Of a stretch of 64,000 nucleotides of DNA, positions 32,719 through 40,365 are shown piece after piece; position 1 is the first letter of the stretch, and each line of letters starts with the position of its first letter. The DNA comes from an uncultured Collinsella sp. (GTDB taxonomy: Bacteria; Actinomycetota; Coriobacteriia; Coriobacteriales; Coriobacteriaceae). Where the stretch lies: positions 1 to 64,000 of the forward strand of contig UQQL01000001.1 of assembly GCA_900543275.1 (NCBI GenBank), given 5' to 3'. The notes below the pieces were generated by a model, which ran no database searches, was not told the origin of the DNA, and saw only the letters and a program-made list of their open reading frames with translations. The translations under genes were made by a program, and so were the position numbers.

Positions 32719-33067
32719 CAAGCTGCCCCTCACCATGTCCACTACCCTGCCTTCTGTGTCGTATACGATCCGTGCGTTGCGCGGAATATCGGGTTGTTCC
32801 CACCAGCTGACCTGGTATTTGACCCCACACTTGCGCACCGGGGTGTTTGCTCGGGAGGCCGCAGCCACCCTCACGACTGGCCCGCTCGCCCGCGAGGCGG
32901 TATTGCCCCAAAGAAAGTAGAACGGACGGTGCGGCTTACATCTAGGACGCGCCATGATCGCGCCGCGCGCACGCGGTCGCTTACGTGGATCCCTTTGACC
33001 GCGTCTGTCTTGGACTAGGACGGGCATTTCGTCCGTCCGCAACCACAGCCTGGTAGGAACGTAGCGC

Positions 33068-33096
33068 ATTATAGCTAAGTTCAAGCTAAAGTTTAA
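33068..33096 (-). promoter_or_regulatory. Strong predicted promoter of the lipoprotein gene
   Basis: On the minus strand TTAAAC and TATAAT are separated by exactly 17 bp. The implied leader is about 340 nt. The leader (32719-33060) has several GC-rich dyads but no RNA family or gene I recognise. Confidence 0.6.
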
Positions 33097-33216
33097 GGTT
33101 AGGGGCGTCATTCGCATCGCGAGTACAGATTTCGCAGGTCAGGACGGGCTGCACGTGGCCAGATTGAGCTCGTCGCCCCCTATGGGGAGCCTCGAGACGC
33201 CCGTTTTAGGGGCCGT

Positions 33217-33431
33217 GTGCAAAAAACGGCAAATATGAGTACTGTTACCAATTTAGTAGCAGCGATTTTCCACCTCGTGAGCCGGTTTCGAGCTCATTTA
33301 GCCCTGCTTAGCGCCTTGATTTCCCACATTTGTTTATTATCTTCGCGATTTTTACCGTTTCTCGATCCGCAAATATCAGATTTTGCTGTTACTAATTTTG
33401 TATCAGTACTCATTTTTGCCACTTTTTGCAC
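33217..33431. mobile_element. MITE-like inverted-repeat element B
   Basis: Arms of about 46 bp face each other. The left includes CAAATATGAGTACTGTTACC; the right, reverse-complemented, reads AAAAATGAGTACTGATACA. About seven mismatches are seen across the pair. The 120-bp AT-rich centre has no ORF. The total is 215 bp, much more AT-rich than its surroundings. It resembles a non-autonomous transposon in plan, like element A at 13245 but with unrelated arms. Confidence 0.6.
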
Positions 33432-33467
33432 AGCACCTATAAACAGACCCCCTCTCAAAACCAACAT

Positions 33468-34577
33468 CTATGCTGGCTTAAGCCCAAAACATGCTCGGAG
33501 CGTATTCAGCAGCGCGTCTTGCTTCTTCCGACGAGCCTCCACGCGGTTTTGGTACCGCTTGCCCATGCGTTGGTATATGCGCCATGCGAGTGCCTCCATC
33601 GCCTCCATGTCGCAGAGCATCTCGTTATTGACCGTTGCGACCTCGATCCCCATAGCTATAAAGCCCGTATTACGCTTTTCGTCGTGAATGCGCCCACCGC
33701 GAGACGAATGGCCCAGCTCACCGTTGTATTCCAGGTCAAACCGGGCTGCCTCTTGATACGCATCGCAAACTGCATGAGGCATCCCCGAGATTGCCTGCGC
33801 GCGGTCATCGAACTCGATCTTGTAGTCGGTCTTAAAGGGACCGCAGGCAAAACCGCCATAGGAAAACGGAAGCGAAAACAAAGCGAGCATGATGCACTCC
33901 ATGGGTGAGCGCAGGTTTTCCGAAAGATAGGGACACAGACGCTGCAGTTGTTTGGCCGTGTTCCCCTTGTATACCGCGAGATAATCTGCCAGACGATCGG
34001 GCATCAGCACCGGCTCGACTTCAAAGTAGCCCACGTCTGCTGGCTGGTCCTTGTCCTTTGCAAGTTTATTCGTAACAGGCGAGGTGTAGGGAGGCAGATA
34101 CTTCCCGCGATCGCTCAGTGAAATCTTGGAGCACAGCTCCTGGGCCAGGGCAAACGCCTGGATGCAGCCGACCTCGCGCGCAACGGCAACACAAAGGGCC
34201 TCGGGAGACAAGCTGTACACCCCCGGTTCCACCTCTAGAATCGAGCCGGCGGGCAACCCGGAACACACGGACCAGCCTACGCTAGGCATGCGGCGGCGCT
34301 GCGCCGCAGATCCCACCAGCAAGCACAGATCTTCTTGCACCTCGCCACTTTTGGCTCCAATTCGCACCAAGTCAGGAAGATAGATATCCTCGGTCGAGGG
34401 CGACGACGTGCGCAGCACACGGCGCTCTTCATCGGGATTAAAGTCCTTCCAGCTGATATAGCCCATCTGCCGGCGCTCGGCGCGCATCATGCGCAGCGCT
34501 GAAGCGCCTGTTAGGATTACGGAAGCCGCTAGCTGTTCGCCTGTCGGCTCGTTGCGCCGCTCAATCTTCACTGCCAC
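33468..34577 (-). CDS. Uncharacterised protein with a nuclease-like C-terminal motif
   Basis: A 369-residue protein starting at GTG 34577 (AGGGGTGG upstream, 10 bp after the comF stop). The C-terminal part (about 285-345) has FDLEYNG, then LGHSS, HDEKRNTGFIAMGIEVATV, an arrangement of D/E, H, D-x-x-R and G reminiscent of Vsr/DUF559-type PD-(D/E)XK endonuclease domains. The middle (about 120-260) resembles no family I know. Restriction, repair or defence roles are possible. Function is unproven, and the catalytic residues need modelling. Confidence 0.65.
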   Translation of the reverse strand: MAVKIERRNEPTGEQLAASVILTGASALRMMRAERRQMGYISWKDFNPDEERRVLRTSSPSTEDIYLPDLVRIGAKSGEVQEDLCLLVGSAAQRRRMPSVGWSVCSGLPAGSILEVEPGVYSLSPEALCVAVAREVGCIQAFALAQELCSKISLSDRGKYLPPYTSPVTNKLAKDKDQPADVGYFEVEPVLMPDRLADYLAVYKGNTAKQLQRLCPYLSENLRSPMECIMLALFSLPFSYGGFACGPFKTDYKIEFDDRAQAISGMPHAVCDAYQEAARFDLEYNGELGHSSRGGRIHDEKRNTGFIAMGIEVATVNNEMLCDMEAMEALAWRIYQRMGKRYQNRVEARRKKQDALLNTLRACFGLKPA

Positions 34578-34587
34578 AAAACCACCC

Positions 34588-35394
34588 CTACCAAACACGT
34601 GCGATAGCAAGGCCATCGACTGCCGCAGCGCCGGCACGCTTGAGCTCCGCCGAGGCTGCTGCCATGGTCGCGCCCGTGGTGATAACGTCATCGATAAGCA
34701 GTAGGCGGCGGCCGTACACGTCCTCAACCGTCTCGTACATGCCTTGGGCACGCTCGCGACGCTCCTCACGACCGAGTTCGCGCTGGTCGCCATGCCCGTA
34801 CTTGACGAGGGCATCGAGCAGAGGAACACCCGACAGCTCGCAAAATGGGCGCGCAATGGCCTCCATATGATCAAAACCGCGCCGCCGAAACGCTGCCGCC
34901 GTCGCAGGCACAAACACCACCGCATCCGCACCGGACAGCACACCTCCTAAGCGATCGGGCGCTACGACCTGGGCATGCAGGGCGGTGTCGTAGAGCAGCT
35001 CCGCCAGATACGGCGCCAGGCGTCGCTCGCCCGCGTCCTTGTACGCTTTAATGATGCGCGGCAGCGGATGCGCATAGACGGAGCACGCCAGGCAGCGGTC
35101 GAGCGCCTCCGCCATTGCCGAGGACGTGCCCTCGACCGAACACTCAGTGCACAGCAAATCCCCAAACGGGGCGCCGCATCGGGTGCAGCTATGACGTGGG
35201 TCAATGAGCGTGAGCGCGGCCAGGCAGTCTTGGCAAATAAGCGCACCGGCGCGCTCGCAGCCGGCACATCGTGTTGGCGACAATGCCTCGAGTGCCTCGC
35301 GTGCCGCCCGCTCGGCAAACGGCAGCAATTCGTCCGCAAACGGTAGGGCGCCGGCAGCCTGCAGACGGCTCAATATTTTCAGATGGCTCTTCAA
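34588..35394 (-). CDS. comF: ComF family amidophosphoribosyltransferase-like protein
   Basis: A 268-residue ComFC-type protein. The N-terminal part has a zinc-ribbon (CAGCERAGALICQDC and CTRCGAPFGDLLCTEC), and the C-terminal part is a phosphoribosyltransferase domain with the PRPP loop RLLLIDDVITTGATMAAA. ComF proteins act in DNA uptake during transformation; other late competence genes are not in the window. The start codon is TTG (35394), preceded by AGGGAGGG 7 nt upstream, which is buried in a perfect hairpin. Confidence 0.88.
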   Translation of the reverse strand: MKSHLKILSRLQAAGALPFADELLPFAERAAREALEALSPTRCAGCERAGALICQDCLAALTLIDPRHSCTRCGAPFGDLLCTECSVEGTSSAMAEALDRCLACSVYAHPLPRIIKAYKDAGERRLAPYLAELLYDTALHAQVVAPDRLGGVLSGADAVVFVPATAAAFRRRGFDHMEAIARPFCELSGVPLLDALVKYGHGDQRELGREERRERAQGMYETVEDVYGRRLLLIDDVITTGATMAAASAELKRAGAAAVDGLAIARVW

Positions 35395-35398
35395 GACA

Positions 35399-35432
35399 CA
35401 ACCCTCCCTACGTTCGGTCGCAGGGAGGGTTG
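35399..35432 (-). promoter_or_regulatory. Hairpin sequestering the comF ribosome binding site
   Basis: CAACCCTCCCT (35399-35409) pairs perfectly with AGGGAGGGTTG (35422-35432). On the minus strand the 3' arm is the AGGGAGGG Shine-Dalgarno sequence of comF. A terminator role for the upstream PSP1 gene is the alternative, though the T-run is weak. Confidence 0.6.
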
Positions 35433-35496
35433 TTGATTCAGCGCTATGGTACCCCGACGCGATTGGGGTAAGGCGGGTTAAATCCGCTCGCGGGCG

Positions 35497-37197
35497 TTAT
35501 TCGCCGGCGGGCGGTTGTGGTGCGGCCGAAGACGGGGTCGAGCCCTCGCCACCATCCTGGCGCGGCTTGCGGGAACGGCGACGACGACGGCGCTTTTGAC
35601 CCTGGTCGGCCGAGCCCTCGCCACCGCGATCCTCGCGCGGCTCGCGCTCGTCGCGAGCGGCGCCACGCGAAGCCTTGGCAGCCGCTCCCCCGCCATCTCC
35701 GGGACGACGGCGCGTGACCTTGACCTCACCATCCGAGACCTGATCGGCAACGGAGGGCACTGAGGGCTTCTGTTGCGTGCCCGAGGAATGGCGACGGCGC
35801 GGACGCGGCGCGCGCTCATCCTCGCCACGTGACTTGCCGCCCTTGTCGGCAGGCGCATCGGAACCCGAGGGACCCTTGGAAGCGGCACCGGCCTCGCGAG
35901 CAGCTGCGGCGCGGAAGGCATCCTCGCGCTCCTCGCTCGACAGGTGACGGCGGCGGCGACGCGTGGGGTTCATACCACCGCCGCGATTCTGCTGCTGGGG
36001 CTGCTGAACCTCGCGCTCGCGGGAGGCGTTCTTGCCTGCAGCTGCAGCCTCGCCGACATCGCCCGAGCCCGCGCGCTTGCGACGACGACGGCCACCGGCG
36101 GCCTCCTCGGCCTCAGGCGTTGCGGCATTGCCACGGCCCTTTCCGCGGCCACGGCCCTCGCCCTGCCCCTGACCGGCGCGAGCATCGGAATCGGCATCGC
36201 GACGACGGCGCTTGGGCATCGACGTACCGGCCAGACGGTCGGTGCTCGACAGGCCATCGCCCACGTCGACGCCGTTCTCGCGGTCGAGCTCCATGAGCGC
36301 CAGGCGCATCTCGGGCGACTCGATGCGCTCGAGCACGTCGCGCGTCACGCAGTCGGGGCGGCAATTGCAGCCTTGCTCGGCAGCCTTCTTCTTGCAGCCC
36401 TCCGAGCAGGTCATATCGGCCAGGTTGACCTTAAAGACCTTGCCGTTCTCCAGGCGCAGCACCAGCTGCTCACGCGGCGTGTCATATTCCTGAATACGCG
36501 CCTTGCCGAGCGGCGTATCGATGAGCGTCTTCTTTTTGGGCGCACGGCTCTTAAAGTCCTTGTACGCTTCGAACTCATAGCGCAGGCAGCACATCAGGCG
36601 GCCGCAAACGCCGCTGATCTTGGAGGAATTGAGCGGCAGGTCCTGCTCTTTTGCCATGCGGATCGAGACGGGCTCAAACTGTCCGCCAAAGCGCGTGCAG
36701 CAGAGCTCCTGGCCGCACTGGGCATAGCCGCCCACCAGGCGAGTCTCGTCGCGCACGCCGATCTGGCGCATGTCGACGCGAATGTGCAGCGTCGAGGACA
36801 GATCCTTGACGAGCTGACGAAAATCGACGCGCTCCTCGGCCGCAAAGTAGAACACGGCCTTCTCGCCGCCAAACAGGTACTCGACGCCGACCGGCTTCAT
36901 CTCGAGGTCGAGTTCTTTGACCAGACGGCGGAAATCGACCATGGCCTCGTCGCCCTGGATGGCAAGATCGTCGGCAAGCTGCAGGTCAATGTCGCTCGCC
37001 ACGCGCAGCACGGGCTTGAGCGGCTGACCGATCTCGTCTTGCGGCACCTCGAAGGGATCGGCCGTAACCAAGCCGATCTCGGTTCCGCGCTCGGTGGAGC
37101 AAATGGCATAATCGGCCTCGAGGATATCCAGGTCCTGCGGGTCAAACCACAGGTCGCGCGAGGCGTAGGTAAACTTAACGGGTACGACTAACGGCAT
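35497..37197 (-). CDS. PSP1/RicT-domain protein with a long basic disordered tail
   Basis: A 566-residue protein. Residues about 1-260 are a PSP1 domain like YaaT/RicT, including the Cys-rich GQELCCTRFGG, GVCGRLMCCLRYE and CSEGCKKKAAEQGCNC segments that can bind an iron-sulfur cluster. RicT acts in RNA maturation in Bacillus. The last 250 residues are Arg/Gly/Ala-rich and probably disordered (RRRRRRSRKPR), suggesting RNA binding. The ATG at 37197 overlaps the holB stop by 10 bp, a conserved gene order with tmk and holB. Confidence 0.88.
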   Translation of the reverse strand: MPLVVPVKFTYASRDLWFDPQDLDILEADYAICSTERGTEIGLVTADPFEVPQDEIGQPLKPVLRVASDIDLQLADDLAIQGDEAMVDFRRLVKELDLEMKPVGVEYLFGGEKAVFYFAAEERVDFRQLVKDLSSTLHIRVDMRQIGVRDETRLVGGYAQCGQELCCTRFGGQFEPVSIRMAKEQDLPLNSSKISGVCGRLMCCLRYEFEAYKDFKSRAPKKKTLIDTPLGKARIQEYDTPREQLVLRLENGKVFKVNLADMTCSEGCKKKAAEQGCNCRPDCVTRDVLERIESPEMRLALMELDRENGVDVGDGLSSTDRLAGTSMPKRRRRDADSDARAGQGQGEGRGRGKGRGNAATPEAEEAAGGRRRRKRAGSGDVGEAAAAGKNASREREVQQPQQQNRGGGMNPTRRRRRHLSSEEREDAFRAAAAREAGAASKGPSGSDAPADKGGKSRGEDERAPRPRRRHSSGTQQKPSVPSVADQVSDGEVKVTRRRPGDGGGAAAKASRGAARDEREPREDRGGEGSADQGQKRRRRRRSRKPRQDGGEGSTPSSAAPQPPAGE

Positions 37198-38315
37198 TTC
37201 AGTGCCTTCCTGATATCGAACAGCATGACCTCGATGGCCAGCTGGGGAGTAACGTTTCTGGCGATGTTGCGCTCGGCGGTCGCGACCGCCTCGAGCGCCT
37301 GGGTGGCACCCGCAACATTGGTCGCGGCGGCAAGCCGACCGATCGTGTCGCGCACATCCTCGTTCACCACGTCGGCTGCCTCGTCCTGAAGTGTCAGCAG
37401 CACGTCGCGCATGAGCGTCCGCGCGCTCGCCAGCGCTTCCATGATACCCGAACGCTCGCGCGCGTTGAGTTCGCGCTTGTTGCGGTCCTCAAGCTGCTTC
37501 AATGCTCCACGCGACAGGTAGTCGGCGTTTTGCTCGAGTACCTTTTCCTGCGTGGACTTGACCTCGGCAAGCGGCGCCTTGACGGCGACGATGAGCGACT
37601 TGGCGCGACTGAGCACGTCGGCCTCGTCGGCGGCAATGAGTGAGTCGATGGCACGGACCATCTGACGGCGGGCGTCCTGGCGCTCGGCGCTCTTAAGAAA
37701 CTCGATGCCACGCGTGGGGCTTCCCGCCACGGCGACGGCCATGCGACAACGCGCGATATCCTGACCGGTGGCGCGGCTCACGGCCTGCGCGGCGACGGCG
37801 GGCGATACCAGCCGAAACGGCACGCACTGGCAACGACTCACGATAGTGGGCAGCATCACGTCGGCCGAGGTGCCCAGCAAGATAAACATAACGCCCTCGG
37901 GCGGCTCCTCGAGCGTTTTGAGCAGTGCGTTGGCGGTGTTGGCACGCAGTTGCTCGGCACGGTCGATGATGTAGACCTTGGCCTTGGCACGGATGGGCGC
38001 CAGTGGCACGTCATCGAGCAGCTCGCGGGTCTGGGCAATGAGGTAACCCGTGGCGCTCTCGGGCGTGTAATAGTGCACGTCGGGGTGCGTATGGCGGGCG
38101 ACGCGCACGCAGCTATCGCATGAGCCGCAGCCATCCTGCTCGCACAGGAAGGCTTGGGCGAGCGCCCACGCGGCGTCGAGCTTGCCCGCGCCGGGCGCGC
38201 CCAAAAACAGGTAGGCATGCGATGCGCGACCGCTAGCGACGGCATTGGTCAAAAAGTCGCGCACGCGCTCTTGGGTGTCGAGCTTGGCCAGCAGGCTTGC
38301 CTGAGCGGGGGCCAT
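37188..38315 (-). CDS. holB: DNA polymerase III subunit delta'
   Basis: A 375-residue AAA+ clamp-loader subunit. It has SHAYLFLGAPGAGK (P-loop region), the zinc module CEQDGCGSCDSCVRVA, the Walker-B-like VYIIDRAEQL and NALLKTLEEPPEGVMF. The ATG at 38315 has AAGGAGG upstream and begins one base after the tmk stop. It overlaps the PSP1 gene downstream. It loads the beta clamp with DnaX and HolA. Confidence 0.92.
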   Translation of the reverse strand: MAPAQASLLAKLDTQERVRDFLTNAVASGRASHAYLFLGAPGAGKLDAAWALAQAFLCEQDGCGSCDSCVRVARHTHPDVHYYTPESATGYLIAQTRELLDDVPLAPIRAKAKVYIIDRAEQLRANTANALLKTLEEPPEGVMFILLGTSADVMLPTIVSRCQCVPFRLVSPAVAAQAVSRATGQDIARCRMAVAVAGSPTRGIEFLKSAERQDARRQMVRAIDSLIAADEADVLSRAKSLIVAVKAPLAEVKSTQEKVLEQNADYLSRGALKQLEDRNKRELNARERSGIMEALASARTLMRDVLLTLQDEAADVVNEDVRDTIGRLAAATNVAGATQALEAVATAERNIARNVTPQLAIEVMLFDIRKALKCR

Positions 38316-38316
38316 G

Positions 38317-39000
38317 TTACTCGGCCTCCTTGGCAAGCGCGGCGGCGACGGCTTCCCGCGGAATGTCGAGACCGTACGCGCGAACCTGCTCGACCGTCTT
38401 CTCGAAGACTTCCTCGACGGTCGTAGTGGCGTCGATGAGCTTTACGCGGTCTGGCTCCTCGGCAGCAATTGCGCAAAAGCCCTGGTAGACACGCTCCTGG
38501 AATGCCATGCCTTTTGCCTCCATGCGATCTGCCGCACCACGGGCTGCCATGCGCAGCGCCGCCTGCTCGGGCGTGATGTGATAGACGAGTGTGAGCGCCG
38601 GGTGCGTACCCGCGACGGCCAGGTTGTTGGCGTCGCGCACTATCTGGCGATCGAGGCCATCGGCAAACGCCTGGTAGCAGGTCGTGGAATCGTAGAAGCG
38701 ATCGCACAGGACCACCTTGCCGGCCGCAAGGGCGGGGGCTATGACCTCGTGCACCAACTGGGCGCGCGCCGCCTCGTAGAGCAGCAACTCGCAAGTATCG
38801 CCCATCGCCGTGTTGGCGGGGTCGAGCAACAGGGCGCGAATCTTTTCGCTGATGGCAGTGCCACCCGGCTCGCGCAGAGTTACGACCTGATAGCCAGCGA
38901 GGTCGAGCGCGCGGGCAAGCAGGCGCGCCTGCGTGGACTTGCCGGCGCCGTCGACGCCCTCGAGCGTGATAAAGCTATGTTGAGCGGGCTCAAAAGCCAT
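38317..39000 (-). CDS. tmk: Thymidylate kinase
   Basis: A 227-residue kinase that converts dTMP to dTDP. It has the P-loop FITLEGVDGAGKSTQARLL, the DRX-type segment VLCDRFYDSTTCYQ and the LREPGGTAISEKIR substrate motif. It leads the tmk-holB-PSP1-comF cluster. The start at 39000 is the family N-terminus. Confidence 0.94.
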   Translation of the reverse strand: MAFEPAQHSFITLEGVDGAGKSTQARLLARALDLAGYQVVTLREPGGTAISEKIRALLLDPANTAMGDTCELLLYEAARAQLVHEVIAPALAAGKVVLCDRFYDSTTCYQAFADGLDRQIVRDANNLAVAGTHPALTLVYHITPEQAALRMAARGAADRMEAKGMAFQERVYQGFCAIAAEEPDRVKLIDATTTVEEVFEKTVEQVRAYGLDIPREAVAAALAKEAE

Positions 39001-39102
39001 GGGCGCAGCCCCTTCCTACAAGGCGCGTAAATGCAGATATATCAACCAAACCATGATACCCCAGTGCTCGACGCGTCCCCAATGGCTAAAGGTGCCTTTC
39101 AA

Positions 39103-39171
39103 AAGTTGCGGTGAAATAGGGACTGATTGAAGCTCTGAGACCGCCAAACAGTCCCTATTTCACCGCAACTT
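39103..39171. repeat. GGGAC-type palindromic repeat, copy 1
   Basis: A perfect 23-bp inverted repeat (39103-39125 with 39149-39171, including GCGGTGAAATAGGGACTG) around a 23-nt loop. It has no T-run and lies between tmk and the zinc-ribbon gene, which are divergent, so it is not a simple terminator. Confidence 0.8.
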
Positions 39172-39239
39172 ATGATGGGGAATTTTGGATGCTGGGTATA
39201 ATCGTCGTATTGCATTGAAATGTGGCGAAAGGAGTGGCA

Positions 39240-40223
39240 ATGTCTCGGTATTGCGCCTCGTGCGGCAAGCTTCTTGCAGATGATGCCAAGTTCTGCACCT
39301 CGTGCGGTGCACCCGTTGAGCAAACAGCCGCGAGCGATAGCCAGCCCGCTTTTGAGCAGACCGGCTCCCTTGATACGCCGCAAGCCAAGGCGGACGACCC
39401 CCTCGCCTATAGCCCCGACCCCGCCGCAAGGACCGAGGCCGTCGAGACCACGCAGCGCATACCCGTCGCGAGCGGCTCGCCCCAACAGCAGCCGGCTCCC
39501 GCATACGCGCCCGCTTCGTCACAGACCCCCGCTCCCAAAAAGAGCGGCACCGGGCCGCTTATCGCCGTTATCGTTGTGCTGGTGGCGATCATCATCGCCC
39601 TGGTCATCTTCTTTGCAATCAGACCGTTCGACAACGCCGCCACGCAGACGACTGCCGAGGTAGCTAAGCTGCACCATGACGTCGACGACGATGACCTAAA
39701 GCCTCTCGGCGATCCCAACAGCCTGTACGACGATGATGACGATGACGACGAGGATGGCGGCGAAGCAACGCTCTCTGAGCAGAACCTCTACCGCCGACTG
39801 AGCGAATACTACGACCTGCTCGAAGATCTCGACAGCCAGGTCCGTGGCTGCGCGCAGAACTTCAACGGCAACTATCTGGAAGAGGATCGAACCACCCGTC
39901 AAAATCTCGCCGACGTCGCCGAGCGCACGGAGGACACCATCGAGCAGTATTACGACATCGTCGAGGACCTGGACGTCCCGACGAGCTCCAAGAACTACAG
40001 CTCCTGGAAGGATATCATCGCCCTGTACGACGACCTGGATCACCGCATTGACGCAATCTGTGATGCCTGGGAGATCAGCCTGAAATACGCCAAGCCTGCG
40101 GACCACAAGAATGAGATCGTGGCGCCGCTGTCGCGCGACAACGTGGCGGGCACCAATGACAATAAGTACCGCCTAGACTTTGAGGAGCGCTATCCCGGCG
40201 CCAAGCCCGTCGAGGTGAACTAG
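39240..40223 (+). CDS. Zinc-ribbon membrane protein with an Asp-rich linker
   Basis: A 327-residue protein. An N-terminal zinc ribbon (RYCASCGKLLADDAKFCTSCG) is followed by a Pro/Ala/Gln-rich linker, one membrane helix (about residues 104-127), an Asp-rich run (YDDDDDDDEDGG, about 162-173) and a helical outer domain (about 180-300). The ATG at 39240 has AAAGGAG upstream. The zinc ribbon is cytoplasmic and the acidic stretch external if the topology is N-in. The function is unknown; such proteins are common in Gram-positives. Palindromic repeats flank it on both sides. Confidence 0.75.
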   Translation: MSRYCASCGKLLADDAKFCTSCGAPVEQTAASDSQPAFEQTGSLDTPQAKADDPLAYSPDPAARTEAVETTQRIPVASGSPQQQPAPAYAPASSQTPAPKKSGTGPLIAVIVVLVAIIIALVIFFAIRPFDNAATQTTAEVAKLHHDVDDDDLKPLGDPNSLYDDDDDDDEDGGEATLSEQNLYRRLSEYYDLLEDLDSQVRGCAQNFNGNYLEEDRTTRQNLADVAERTEDTIEQYYDIVEDLDVPTSSKNYSSWKDIIALYDDLDHRIDAICDAWEISLKYAKPADHKNEIVAPLSRDNVAGTNDNKYRLDFEERYPGAKPVEVN

Positions 40224-40241
40224 CGCTTTGTCGTTCCCGAG

Positions 40242-40299
40242 CCGGTAGTTAGGGACGTTCCTAAACTGCCGGCAGAAAAGGAACGTCCCTAACTACCGG
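40242..40299. repeat. GGGAC-type palindromic repeat, copy 2
   Basis: A perfect 21-bp inverted repeat (40242-40262 with 40279-40299, containing AGTTAGGGACGTTCCT) around a 16-nt loop. It shares the TAGGGAC core with the repeat at 39103. Confidence 0.8.
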
Positions 40300-40301
40300 T
40301 C

Positions 40302-40343
40302 AAAAAAACGAGCAAGGATCGCGGGGTCCTCGCTCGTTTTTTT
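40302..40343. terminator. Bidirectional terminator between the zinc-ribbon gene and topA
   Basis: ACGAGC-AAGGATC pairs with GTCCT-GCTCGT and has T-runs on both strands (TTTTTTT downstream on plus, TTTTTTTG on minus). Confidence 0.8.
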
Positions 40344-40365
40344 GGGCAATGTTTCGACTGCGCCG

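Noticed and set aside
32740..33060. A T-box, riboswitch, SRP, RNase P or tmRNA gene in the lipoprotein leader
   Set aside because: None of the core motifs of these families was found; only GC-rich dyads are visible.
32719..33117. Upstream extension of the lipoprotein frame to 33117
   Set aside because: The frame is open, but it would place the signal peptide and lipobox about 150 residues into the protein and cross the predicted promoter; the ATG at 32718 or 32736 is preferred.
34578..34943. N-terminal extension of the nuclease-like protein into comF
   Set aside because: It is out of frame within the conserved PRT domain of comF; the GTG at 34577 has a good ribosome binding site.
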